Assembly (NCBI GenBank): GCA_030705695.1
Contig: JAUZPX010000049.1
Location: 1 to 13,367, forward strand
Source of the DNA: Bacillota bacterium
GTDB lineage: Bacteria; Bacillota; Clostridia; Oscillospirales; Acutalibacteraceae
Direction: 5' to 3'
DNA length: 13,367 bases
In this document: one piece after another, positions 5,965 to 13,367 of the stretch
Numbering within the stretch: the first letter of the stretch is position 1
How the letters are laid out: the number at the start of each line of letters is the position of its first letter
Notes under the pieces: generated by a model
What the model was told of the DNA's origin: nothing
Database searches by the model: none
Seen by the model: the letters and a program-made list of their open reading frames with translations, nothing else
Position numbers and translations under genes: made by a program

Positions 5965-6669
5965 ATGATCAGAAAAATAATAAAAATTAACGAAGAAAAA
6001 TGCAACGGATGCGGTTTATGTGCGCAAGCTTGCCACGAGGGAGCTATCGGAATGGTAGACGGAAAAGCAAAACTTCTGCGTGATGATTATTGTGATGGTC
6101 TCGGCAACTGCCTGCCAGCCTGTCCTACAGGTGCAATAAGTTTTGAGGAACGTGAAGCGGAAGAATATAACGAAGCTGCCGTAAAAGAAAACCAGATGAA
6201 AAAATCAGAATTTGTACTTCCCTGCGGATGCCCCAGTACGCAATCAAAAACCATCAGACAAAATATTGAAAACGATTGTTCTTGCACAAGTTGTAATGAA
6301 AATACAAGCCAATTGTCGCAATGGCCTGTACAAATTAAGCTTGTTCCGGTAAATGCTCCATACTTTGATAATGCAAATCTCTTAATAGCAGCGGACTGTA
6401 CAGCATATGCATACGGTGATTTCCATAATAAGTTTATTAAAAATAAAATCACTTTAATCGGCTGCCCTAAGCTTGACTATGGAGATTACAGCGAAAAGCT
6501 TACTGCAATAATCAAAAACAACGATATTAAAAGTGTTACAGTCGTGCGTATGGATGTTCCTTGCTGCGGCGGTATTGTTAACTCGGTAAAAACAGCACTT
6601 CAAAACAGCGGTAAATTCATTCCGTGGCAGGTTATAACAATATTCACGGATGGAAATATATTAAATTGA
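5965..6669 (+). CDS. Cys-rich 2[4Fe-4S]-type ferredoxin-domain protein, probable Hcp electron donor
   Basis: A 234-residue cytoplasmic protein. Residues 1-60 form a bacterial dicluster ferredoxin domain. Motif 1 is C13-x2-C16-x2-C19-x3-C23. Motif 2 has C43, C49 and C53-P, but the expected second Cys is L46, so one cluster may be [3Fe-4S] or use another ligand. Residues 87-110 add C87, C89, C105, C107 and C110, and the C-terminal half holds AADC, LIGCPKLDYGDY and DVPCCGG, so further metal or cluster binding is likely. It starts after a strong AGGAGG and lies 19 nt before hcp, so it probably passes electrons to Hcp in place of the Hcr reductase of enterobacteria. I know such genes as frequent hcp neighbours in clostridia; the specific partner role is inference. 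Confidence 0.85.
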   Translation: MIRKIIKINEEKCNGCGLCAQACHEGAIGMVDGKAKLLRDDYCDGLGNCLPACPTGAISFEEREAEEYNEAAVKENQMKKSEFVLPCGCPSTQSKTIRQNIENDCSCTSCNENTSQLSQWPVQIKLVPVNAPYFDNANLLIAADCTAYAYGDFHNKFIKNKITLIGCPKLDYGDYSEKLTAIIKNNDIKSVTVVRMDVPCCGGIVNSVKTALQNSGKFIPWQVITIFTDGNILN

Positions 6670-6688
6670 ATTACAGGAGGGTATATTT

Positions 6689-8320
6689 ATGGGTATGTTT
6701 TGTTTTCAATGTCAGGAGACTTCAAAAGGAATAGGTTGTGATGTAAGAGGTGTCTGCGGCAAAACGGAAGAAGTTGCAAAATTGCAGGATCTTTTGATTT
6801 ACACAACTAAAGGAATCTCTGATATTATTACAAAAAGTAAAATCGATGTCGGTAAGCTTGATGAAATTAATCGTCAGGCGGTTAACAGTTTGTTTATGAC
6901 TATTACAAATGCTAATTTTGATGATTCGGCTCTTGAAAATCAAATTAGAAAAATGCTTGCACTTAGAGACGAACTTAGGAACTCATCAGAAACAAGTGGC
7001 TTACACGATGCTGCGATATATGAAGTTTCTTCAAAAGAAGAAATGCTTGCAAAAGCTTCGAGTATTGGCGTGTTGTCAACAGAAAACGAAGACATTCGTT
7101 CCCTGCGTGAAATGATTATATATGGTATTAAAGGAATGGCAGCATATACAAAACACGCTTTGAATATCGGAAAAGAAAATAACGAAATCTATGCGTTTAT
7201 TTATGAAGCACTTAGTAGTACTTTAAACGAAACCCTTACTGCCGACGACTTGGTTGCACTTACATTAAAAACTGGCGAATACGGTGTAAAAGCAATGGCT
7301 CTTTTAGATGAAGCAAACACTTCAAGATTTGGTAATCCTGAAATAACACAGGTTAACATTGGAGTAAGGAAAAATCCTGCAATTCTAGTATCAGGTCACG
7401 ATTTGATCGACCTCGAACAGCTACTCGAACAAACAAAAGGAACAGGGGTAGATGTTTACACTCACAGTGAAATGCTCCCTGCACATTATTATCCAGCTTT
7501 TAAGAAATATGATAACTTTGCTGGCAACTACGGCAATGCATGGTGGAAACAGCTTACGGAATTCGAATCATTCCACGGACCGATTCTTTTCACTACAAAC
7601 TGCATTGTTCCCCCAAAAAACGAAGAAGTAAGAAACAGAATTTTCACGACAGGTTCCTCGGGATTCCCTGGCTGCATCCATATAGAACCTGACCAAAACG
7701 GCAAAAAAGATTTTTCAAAGATTATTGAGCTTGCAAAAACACTGCCTGCTCCCGACGAAATTGAAAACGGCAGTATTGTAGGCGGTTTTGCTCATAATCA
7801 AGTAATTAAGCTTGCCGATAAAATTGTAGAAGCAGTTAAATCGGGTGCAATTAAAAAATTCTTTGTTATGGCAGGCTGTGACGGTAGAATGAAATCAAGG
7901 GAGTATTACACCGATTTCGCCGAAAAGCTTCCGAAAGATACGGTAATCTTAACTGCAGGCTGTGCGAAATACCGTTACAACAAGCTAAACCTTGGCGATA
8001 TCGGAGGAATTCCAAGAGTACTTGACGCAGGTCAGTGCAACGATTCATACTCTCTTGCAGTTATTGCACTCAAACTTAAAGAGGTATTCGGTCTTAACGA
8101 TGTCAACGAGCTTCCAATAGCTTTCAATATTGCATGGTACGAACAAAAAGCTGTTATCGTTTTACTTGCACTTTTGTATTTAGGTGTAAAAAACATTCAT
8201 TTAGGACCAACGCTTCCCGGGTTTTTATCACCGAATGTTGCAAATGTACTTATTGAAAAGTTCGGAATTGCAGGAATAGGTACTGTTGATGATGACATTC
8301 AATTGTTCATGAGTAAATAA
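6689..8320 (+). CDS. hcp: Hydroxylamine reductase / hybrid-cluster protein (prismane protein)
   Basis: Cytoplasmic Fe-S-O protein that protects against nitrosative stress, reducing hydroxylamine in vitro and acting on NO in vivo in studied bacteria. It is full length at 543 residues. The N-terminal cluster motif is C5-x2-C8-x8-C17-x5-C23. All expected hybrid-cluster ligands are present: H237 (SGHDL), E261 (HSEML), C305 (TTNC), C397 (MAGCDGR), C425 (TAGCAKY), C450 (AGQCND), E485 and K487 (WYEQKA). Their spacing parallels that of the Desulfovibrio protein. A strong AGGAGG lies 8 nt before ATG 6689; a second ATG two codons later is less likely. It follows the ferredoxin-like gene and ends at its own terminator. 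Confidence 0.97.
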   Translation: MGMFCFQCQETSKGIGCDVRGVCGKTEEVAKLQDLLIYTTKGISDIITKSKIDVGKLDEINRQAVNSLFMTITNANFDDSALENQIRKMLALRDELRNSSETSGLHDAAIYEVSSKEEMLAKASSIGVLSTENEDIRSLREMIIYGIKGMAAYTKHALNIGKENNEIYAFIYEALSSTLNETLTADDLVALTLKTGEYGVKAMALLDEANTSRFGNPEITQVNIGVRKNPAILVSGHDLIDLEQLLEQTKGTGVDVYTHSEMLPAHYYPAFKKYDNFAGNYGNAWWKQLTEFESFHGPILFTTNCIVPPKNEEVRNRIFTTGSSGFPGCIHIEPDQNGKKDFSKIIELAKTLPAPDEIENGSIVGGFAHNQVIKLADKIVEAVKSGAIKKFFVMAGCDGRMKSREYYTDFAEKLPKDTVILTAGCAKYRYNKLNLGDIGGIPRVLDAGQCNDSYSLAVIALKLKEVFGLNDVNELPIAFNIAWYEQKAVIVLLALLYLGVKNIHLGPTLPGFLSPNVANVLIEKFGIAGIGTVDDDIQLFMSK

Positions 8321-8332
8321 ATATTAAATAGT

Positions 8333-8367
8333 TATCCCGTCAATAAAATATTGACGGGATAGTTTTG
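8333..8367 (+). terminator. Terminator after hcp
   Basis: Perfect 13-bp hairpin TATCCCGTCAATA (8333-8345), loop AAA, TATTGACGGGATA (8349-8361), then GTTTTGT. It lies between convergent genes; on the minus strand the following bases are only moderately T-rich, so termination of the protease transcript here is possible but weaker. Confidence 0.85.
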
Positions 8368-8392
8368 TATATATTCAATTATGGTATGTGTT

Positions 8393-10117
8393 TCATGTTT
8401 CTACTTTCATGTTTACAAAAGTATTAATCAAATTTATTTTTCCGTAACCCCATTGGTTATTCGGATATTCAATATTCATGTCATTTACACAGCCTTTAAC
8501 TAAATATGAACGAATGGTAGAAGTACTCATGGAAGGTTGATTTTGCTCAACAATTCCCCACTCAAGCATTAGAGCACAAGCACCTGTCGTAATTGCCGCA
8601 GCAACACTTGTTCCGCTCATTTTTCCAACACCTTCCGGGTATATACCTGTAACATCTACGCCTGGTGCAACAAAAGCAGGAGCCAACAATGGCAGCCTTG
8701 TCGGTCCCCATGATGACGATGCATACAAGCTCCCGTCTGAACTGCTATATGCTCCAACCGCCATTGCAGCAAGTGCTGTCGCCGGTTCAACAACTGTGAT
8801 ATTTGGATCAGGAGCCAGAAATTCTATTTCCGGATCAACAAGACCTGTAATCGGTAGCCACATATCATAAATACCGGCATGAATTGTATTCCCGTAAATT
8901 GTTATTTCCCAAATACCCGGAGTTGGATCAATTATTTTGATAATAGACAATTGACTTATTGTTCCCAACGCAGGTGGAAAAATAAACTCAATATCCACAC
9001 GCGCTTTTTCTAAAATAAGCCTAGATTGAAAACGTGTCCCTGCTCTGAATAGAATACTCCCAACAACCTCGCCTGTCGGTGAAGTAATGGAGATAGATAC
9101 TTTATCGGAAGAATAATTCCATAAACTAATAAATATTGAACCTCCGTTTTTTCCTGCCTTAACCTCAATATCACTTGAATCTCCTGTTTTATTTATCTTT
9201 CCTCGCACATGATGCTTCATATTGCTTTCATTACCCATCGCTAAACTTAATGAGATAAAATGTGTACTGGATTTTCTTGTTATATATGAATCCAAAACAC
9301 TAAGTCCGTCATGACTTCCTAAATTCGTTCCAACACTTATGCATATTGCAGCAGGTCTACCTAAAGAAAAAGCTTTATTTATAATATAGTCAATACCTAA
9401 CATCAAGTCACTGGATTCATAAACATTTTCCTGATTTTGTGGTACCAAAAAATAATCAAGATAATATTGCCTTGCTTTTTTGAGTTTTACAATTACAAGT
9501 TCAGCATCAGGTGCAACTCCGATTAATTCATTATTTTCACGGCTTGCCGCTGTAGCTGCTAAAAATGTACCGTGCCCCACTGTATCCCGTGAGGGAACAA
9601 CATTAAACGGATCTTTTGATTTTAAAGCATCGTTTATCTGTGCATTGTTATATTCAGTACCAAAAAAATATCCTTCAGGCGGTTTTCCATTTATTGTCTG
9701 ATCCCATATATACTGAACTTTACTTGTTTCGTTTTCATAAATAAAAGCTTTGTTCGTATAGTCTATTCCCGTATCAATAAAACCAATTAATACGCCTTTT
9801 CCTTTTAAATCAAGATAAGGCTGGTTCTGAACTTGAATAATACCAGCCGCATCTAGATCCTGTTTGCCCAATAGCCCCATAACAAAAGGAAACAGATTAA
9901 TTGCGCTTTCTCCCGATTCTTTTAAAATCTTTTGCAAATCATCCTTCTGAATATAAATTACTGCGTAACCATCTATTACTGTTCCTAAACGAATATATGG
10001 TCTTTGTTTTATTAAATTTCCAATGCCTTCATTATATTCAATTATAAGATCAATGGTATTGGGGAGCTGAATAAATTCTTCTAAAGGTAAGCTTTCTATA
10101 TTATTCTGATCTGCCAT
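8393..10117 (-). CDS. Csp-like subtilisin-family (S8) serine protease, copy A
   Basis: A 574-residue S8 protease of the clostridial Csp type. Residues 1 to about 95 look like an N-terminal prodomain. The catalytic core has D115 (FIDTGIDY), H182 (GHGTFLAATAA), oxyanion N296 (AMGNESN) and S504 (MSGTSVAAA), all intact. Between N296 and S504, roughly residues 300-420, a beta-rich insertion matches the jellyroll domain known from CspB. There is no signal peptide or membrane segment, fitting an intracellular or spore-packaged enzyme. Known Csp proteases activate the cortex hydrolase SleC during germination; that role here is inferred. ATG 10117 follows AGGAGGGAG. It is the last of three tandem copies and the most diverged at its C-terminal end (ends NMKVET, not MRGG). 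Confidence 0.9.
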   Translation of the reverse strand: MADQNNIESLPLEEFIQLPNTIDLIIEYNEGIGNLIKQRPYIRLGTVIDGYAVIYIQKDDLQKILKESGESAINLFPFVMGLLGKQDLDAAGIIQVQNQPYLDLKGKGVLIGFIDTGIDYTNKAFIYENETSKVQYIWDQTINGKPPEGYFFGTEYNNAQINDALKSKDPFNVVPSRDTVGHGTFLAATAASRENNELIGVAPDAELVIVKLKKARQYYLDYFLVPQNQENVYESSDLMLGIDYIINKAFSLGRPAAICISVGTNLGSHDGLSVLDSYITRKSSTHFISLSLAMGNESNMKHHVRGKINKTGDSSDIEVKAGKNGGSIFISLWNYSSDKVSISITSPTGEVVGSILFRAGTRFQSRLILEKARVDIEFIFPPALGTISQLSIIKIIDPTPGIWEITIYGNTIHAGIYDMWLPITGLVDPEIEFLAPDPNITVVEPATALAAMAVGAYSSSDGSLYASSSWGPTRLPLLAPAFVAPGVDVTGIYPEGVGKMSGTSVAAAITTGACALMLEWGIVEQNQPSMSTSTIRSYLVKGCVNDMNIEYPNNQWGYGKINLINTFVNMKVET

Positions 10118-10186
10118 CCATTCTCCCTCCTATAAAATTTTTTACAACTTGATATGTAAAATTATTTTATTTTAATTTATATATAG

Positions 10187-11914
10187 TTATTTTCCACCCC
10201 GCATATTATTAAACGTATTATATAAATTCAATTTACCATAACCCCACTGGTCACTTGGATATTTAATCTTCATATCACGTTCGCAGCCTTTAATAAAATA
10301 CGATCTAATCGAAAATGATGTCATACTAACTTGATTTTTTTGAACAACTCCCCACTGAAGCATAAGTGCACAAGCACCTGTTGTAATTGCCGCGGCAACA
10401 CTTGTTCCGCTCATTTTTCCGACACCGTTTGGATAAATACCCGTAACGTCTACACCAGGCGCAACAAAAGATGGAACAGGTATGAGCGACAATCTTTCAG
10501 GTCCCCATGATGACGATACATACAGGCTTCCGCTTGCACTGTTATATGCTCCGCATGAAATCGAACCCAAGGCTGTTGCAGGAATAACAACCGTACCTTT
10601 TGGCTCAGGAGCTAAAAATTCAATATTCGGGTCGACAAGACCTGTAATTGGAAGCCACATGTCATACATACCTCGAACAATTAAATCACCTTTGATTGTT
10701 ATTTTCCAGATGCCAGGGGTAGGTTCAAGAATCTTAATAATAGTCAACTGGCTTAATGCGCCAAGCGCAGAAGGAAAAATAAACTCAATGCTCACACGCG
10801 CTTTTTCAAGAATAAGCCTAGATTGATAATTTGATCCTGCTTTGAATAAAATAGGTCCAACAAGTTCGCCTGTTGGCGAAGTAAGCGATATAGAAATTTT
10901 ATCTGCAGAATAATTCCATAAATTTATAAAAACTGAGCCTCCGCTTTTTCCTACCTTTAACTCAACTGAGCTTGAATCACCTGACTTTGCAATCATTCCT
11001 TGAGCATGGTGATTCATGTTACTTTCGTTACCAGCTGCCAAACTTAATCCTACAAAGTGTGTACCGGATATATATTTTATATATGTAGATAAAGTTGAAA
11101 ACCCGCTATGACTTCCCAAATTTGTTCCAACGCTTATACAAATGGCAACAGGTCGTCCTAATGAAAAAGCTTTTTTTAAAATATAGTCAATTCCTAACAT
11201 CAAATCACTGGATTCATAAGCATTTTCCTGATTTTGCGGTACTAAAAAATAATCAAGATAATATTGCCTTGCTTTTTTGAGTTTTACAATTACAAGTTCC
11301 GAATCAGGTGCAACTCCGATCAATTCATTATCTTCTCGGCTTGCCGCTGTAGCTGCTAAAAATGTACCGTGCCCGACAGTATCCTGTGATGGGACAACAT
11401 CAAGCGGATTTTTTGATTTTAATGCCTCATTTATCTGTGTATTAGTATATTCCGTACCAAACAAATAACCTTCTGGTGGCTTCCCTTTTATTGTCTGATC
11501 CCATAAATACTGAACTTTACTTGTACCGTTTTCATAAATAAAAGCTTTGTTCGTATAGTCTATTCCCGTATCAACAAAACCAATTAATACGCCTTCTCCT
11601 TTTAAATTGAGATAAGGCTGATTTTGTACTTTAGTTATACCTGCCGCTTCTAAATCCTGTGCACCCAATAGCCCCATAACCACTGGAAAAAGATTTATTT
11701 CGGCTTCTTGGATTTCCGCTAATATCTTTTGCAGGTCATCTTTTTGAATATAAAGGATAGCAAAACCTTGAAACACTTTGCCTACTCGAATATATGGTCT
11801 TTGTTTAATTAAATTTTGAATAGCTTCATTATAATCAATTATAAGATCAATTGTATTGGGAAGCTGAATAAATTCTTCTAAAGGTAGGCTTTCTATAGGA
11901 TTTTGATCTGCCAT
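10187..11914 (-). CDS. Csp-like subtilisin-family (S8) serine protease, copy B
   Basis: A 575-residue paralogue of copy A with the same layout: prodomain to about residue 95, D115 (FVDTGIDY), H182, jellyroll-like insertion after N296 (AAGNESN), and S505 in MSGTSVAAA. I start it at ATG 11914 (MADQNPIESLPLEEF), which matches copy A and follows GGGAGGAG at a good distance. The frame stays open for 25 more codons upstream, but that stretch runs into copy C and has no counterpart in copy A. It is separated by 69 nt from copy A and by 49 nt from copy C without a clear terminator, so the three are probably co-transcribed. Its N-terminal half is closest to copy A, its C-terminal end to copy C. Confidence 0.9.
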   Translation of the reverse strand: MADQNPIESLPLEEFIQLPNTIDLIIDYNEAIQNLIKQRPYIRVGKVFQGFAILYIQKDDLQKILAEIQEAEINLFPVVMGLLGAQDLEAAGITKVQNQPYLNLKGEGVLIGFVDTGIDYTNKAFIYENGTSKVQYLWDQTIKGKPPEGYLFGTEYTNTQINEALKSKNPLDVVPSQDTVGHGTFLAATAASREDNELIGVAPDSELVIVKLKKARQYYLDYFLVPQNQENAYESSDLMLGIDYILKKAFSLGRPVAICISVGTNLGSHSGFSTLSTYIKYISGTHFVGLSLAAGNESNMNHHAQGMIAKSGDSSSVELKVGKSGGSVFINLWNYSADKISISLTSPTGELVGPILFKAGSNYQSRLILEKARVSIEFIFPSALGALSQLTIIKILEPTPGIWKITIKGDLIVRGMYDMWLPITGLVDPNIEFLAPEPKGTVVIPATALGSISCGAYNSASGSLYVSSSWGPERLSLIPVPSFVAPGVDVTGIYPNGVGKMSGTSVAAAITTGACALMLQWGVVQKNQVSMTSFSIRSYFIKGCERDMKIKYPSDQWGYGKLNLYNTFNNMRGGK

Positions 11915-11963
11915 TCGTTCTCCTCCCAAATAACTCTTTATTGTTATCAATTTTCTAAGAAAA

Positions 11964-13367
11964 TTATTCCCCGCCTCGCATACTGTCAAAAGTATTATAT
12001 AAATTCAATTTGCCATATCCCCACTGGTCACTCGGATATTTAATATTCATATCGCGAACACAGCCTTTAACAAAATAGGAGCGAATAGAAAATGAGTTCA
12101 TATCAAGTTGATTTTTCTGAACAACTCCCCACTGAAGCATAAGAGCACAAGCACCCGTTGTAATTGCCGCTGCAACACTTGTTCCGCTCATTTTTCCGAC
12201 ACCGCTTGGATATATGCCTGTTACATCAACACCAGGCGCAACAAAAGCAGGATTAGTTATTAGCGATAATCTTGACGGTCCCCATGATGATGACGCATAC
12301 AGACTTCCGTTAACACTGTTATATGCCCCTGTTGTTATAGCCCCAAGTGCTGTTGCCGGAACAACAATAGTGGTTCTCGGATCAGGTGCCAAAAACTCAA
12401 TTTCAGGATCAACAAGACCTGTAATAGGCAACCACAAATCATAAATTCCGTTAACTATTAAATCACCGAAAATTGTTATTTTCCAAATACCCGGGGTAGG
12501 ATCAATAATTTTGATAACAGTTAATTGACTGATAGTTCCTAACGCTGCCGGGAAAATAAATTCGATTATAACACGTGATTTTTCTAAAACCAGCTTTGAT
12601 TCAAAATGCGTTCCTGCTTTGAATGAAATAGGGCCTACTATCTCGCCTGTCGGTGAAGTAATTGAGATAGATACTTTATCGGAAGAATAATTCCAAAGGC
12701 ATATAAACATTGAACTTCCGTCTTTCCCCGCCTTAACTTCAATATCACTTGTATCGCCTGTTTTGGCAATTACTCCATGCGCATGATGTTTCATATTGCT
12801 TTCGTTTCCTGCTGCTAAACTTATTGCGCCAAAATCGCTTGATAATTTTGTAATATATGAATCTAATATACCGAATCCGTCATGACCCCCCAAATTTGTC
12901 CCGACGCTTACACATATCGAAGCAGGACTTCCGTTACAAGCAAATGCTCTTTCTAGAATATAATTAATTCCTAATATTAAATCGGTGGACTCATAAACAT
13001 TTTGCTGATTTTTCGGCACCAAAAAATAATCAATAAAAAAATCTTTTGCTTTTTTAAGCTTTACAATTATTAAATCCGAATCAGGTGCAACTCCGATTAA
13101 TTCATTATCTTCTCGGCTTGCCGCCGTAGCGGCTAAAAATGTACCATGCCCTACGGTATCCTGTGAGGGAACGATTGAAAGTGGATTTTTTGATTTTAAG
13201 GCTTCGTTAATTTGTTTATTGTTATATTCAGTACCAAACAAATAACCTTCAGGCGGTTTCCCGTTTATTGTCTGATCCCATAAATACTTAATTTTACTTG
13301 TTCCGTCTTCATAAATAAAAGCTTTGTTTGTGTAATCAATTCCTGTATCAACAAATCCAATTATTAC
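11964..13367 (-). CDS. Csp-like subtilisin-family (S8) serine protease, copy C (5' end outside window)
   Basis: Third paralogue; 467 codons are visible and the reading frame is open to the window edge, which falls just before the catalytic Asp (VIIGFVDTGIDY, GAT at 13349-13347). By alignment with A and B the prodomain and about 110 residues are missing off the edge. His (GHGTFLAATAA, CAT at 13148-13146), the oxyanion Asn (AAGNESN, 12806-12804) and Ser (MSGTSVAAA, AGT at 12179-12177) are present at the same relative positions as in copy B. It differs from A and B in the stretch after GVAPDSD (KAKDFFIDYFLVPKNQQN) and in FACNGSPASIC, which is one residue longer, balanced by a one-residue loss before AAGNESN. 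The promoter of the array must lie beyond the window. Confidence 0.9.
   Translation of the reverse strand, partial: VIIGFVDTGIDYTNKAFIYEDGTSKIKYLWDQTINGKPPEGYLFGTEYNNKQINEALKSKNPLSIVPSQDTVGHGTFLAATAASREDNELIGVAPDSDLIIVKLKKAKDFFIDYFLVPKNQQNVYESTDLILGINYILERAFACNGSPASICVSVGTNLGGHDGFGILDSYITKLSSDFGAISLAAGNESNMKHHAHGVIAKTGDTSDIEVKAGKDGSSMFICLWNYSSDKVSISITSPTGEIVGPISFKAGTHFESKLVLEKSRVIIEFIFPAALGTISQLTVIKIIDPTPGIWKITIFGDLIVNGIYDLWLPITGLVDPEIEFLAPDPRTTIVVPATALGAITTGAYNSVNGSLYASSSWGPSRLSLITNPAFVAPGVDVTGIYPSGVGKMSGTSVAAAITTGACALMLQWGVVQKNQLDMNSFSIRSYFVKGCVRDMNIKYPSDQWGYGKLNLYNTFDSMRGGE

Noticed and set aside
10118..10186. Separate promoter before protease copy A
   Set aside because: The gap is AT-rich with several TATA-like stretches but no convincing -35/-10 pair; co-transcription with B is simpler.
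11949..11965. Small hairpin AATTTTC-TAA-GAAAATT between protease copies C and B
   Set aside because: Only seven AT-rich pairs, overlapping the stop codon of C, with no T run; too weak to call a terminator.
11915..11989. A 25-residue N-terminal extension of protease copy B
   Set aside because: The stretch overlaps the end of copy C, has no counterpart in copy A, and a strong ribosome binding site sits right before the internal MADQ start.
8393..13367. The protease array as a mobile element or phage cargo
   Set aside because: No transposase, integrase, tRNA junction or terminal repeats are visible; the repetition is explained by tandem paralogues.

Overview
The window looks like a low-GC chromosome segment from a spore-forming anaerobe of the Clostridia. 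Several things point that way: a tryptophan T-box leader before trpE, a TPP riboswitch before a short thi operon, a ferredoxin/hydroxylamine reductase pair with a Crp/Fnr regulator, and three tandem subtilases of the clostridial Csp (germination protease) type. No RNA genes other than cis-regulatory leaders, no insertion sequences and no CRISPR arrays were seen. The species cannot be named from this sequence alone.

Layout. Bases 1-287 (minus) are the N-terminus of trpE, preceded by a T-box leader (363-636) whose specifier reads UGG (Trp). Its promoter faces away from the promoter of the thi operon, and a perfect 12-bp inverted repeat lies between the two. From about 750 to 5133 (plus) runs a TPP riboswitch with terminator, then thiD-thiC-thiM-thiE and a HAD-family phosphatase. 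The genes are abutting or overlapping, and the operon ends at a strong bidirectional terminator. The operon makes HMP de novo (ThiC), phosphorylates it (ThiD), salvages hydroxyethylthiazole (ThiM) and joins the halves (ThiE). No thiazole synthesis genes are present here. The HAD enzyme is a reasonable candidate for a thiamine-monophosphate phosphatase.

Bases 5198-8320 form a nitrosative-stress or redox module. A Crp/Fnr regulator (minus) is divergent from a Cys-rich ferredoxin-like protein and hcp (plus). The intergenic region holds a 14-bp palindrome GTTGTA-AA-TACAAC and promoters with overlapping -10 elements. Hcp keeps all recognised hybrid-cluster ligands. The ferredoxin lacks one canonical Cys in its second cluster motif.

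Bases 8393-13367 (minus) carry three tandem Csp-like S8 proteases. The most upstream one is cut by the window edge. All three keep the Asp/His/Ser triad and the oxyanion Asn, unlike Csp clusters that include pseudoproteases. Near-identical DNA patches link A with B, A with C, or B with C depending on position, a mosaic pattern suggesting gene conversion between the copies. No wholly new system was recognised; the most interesting parts are the protease array, the variant ferredoxin and the HAD gene inside the thi operon.
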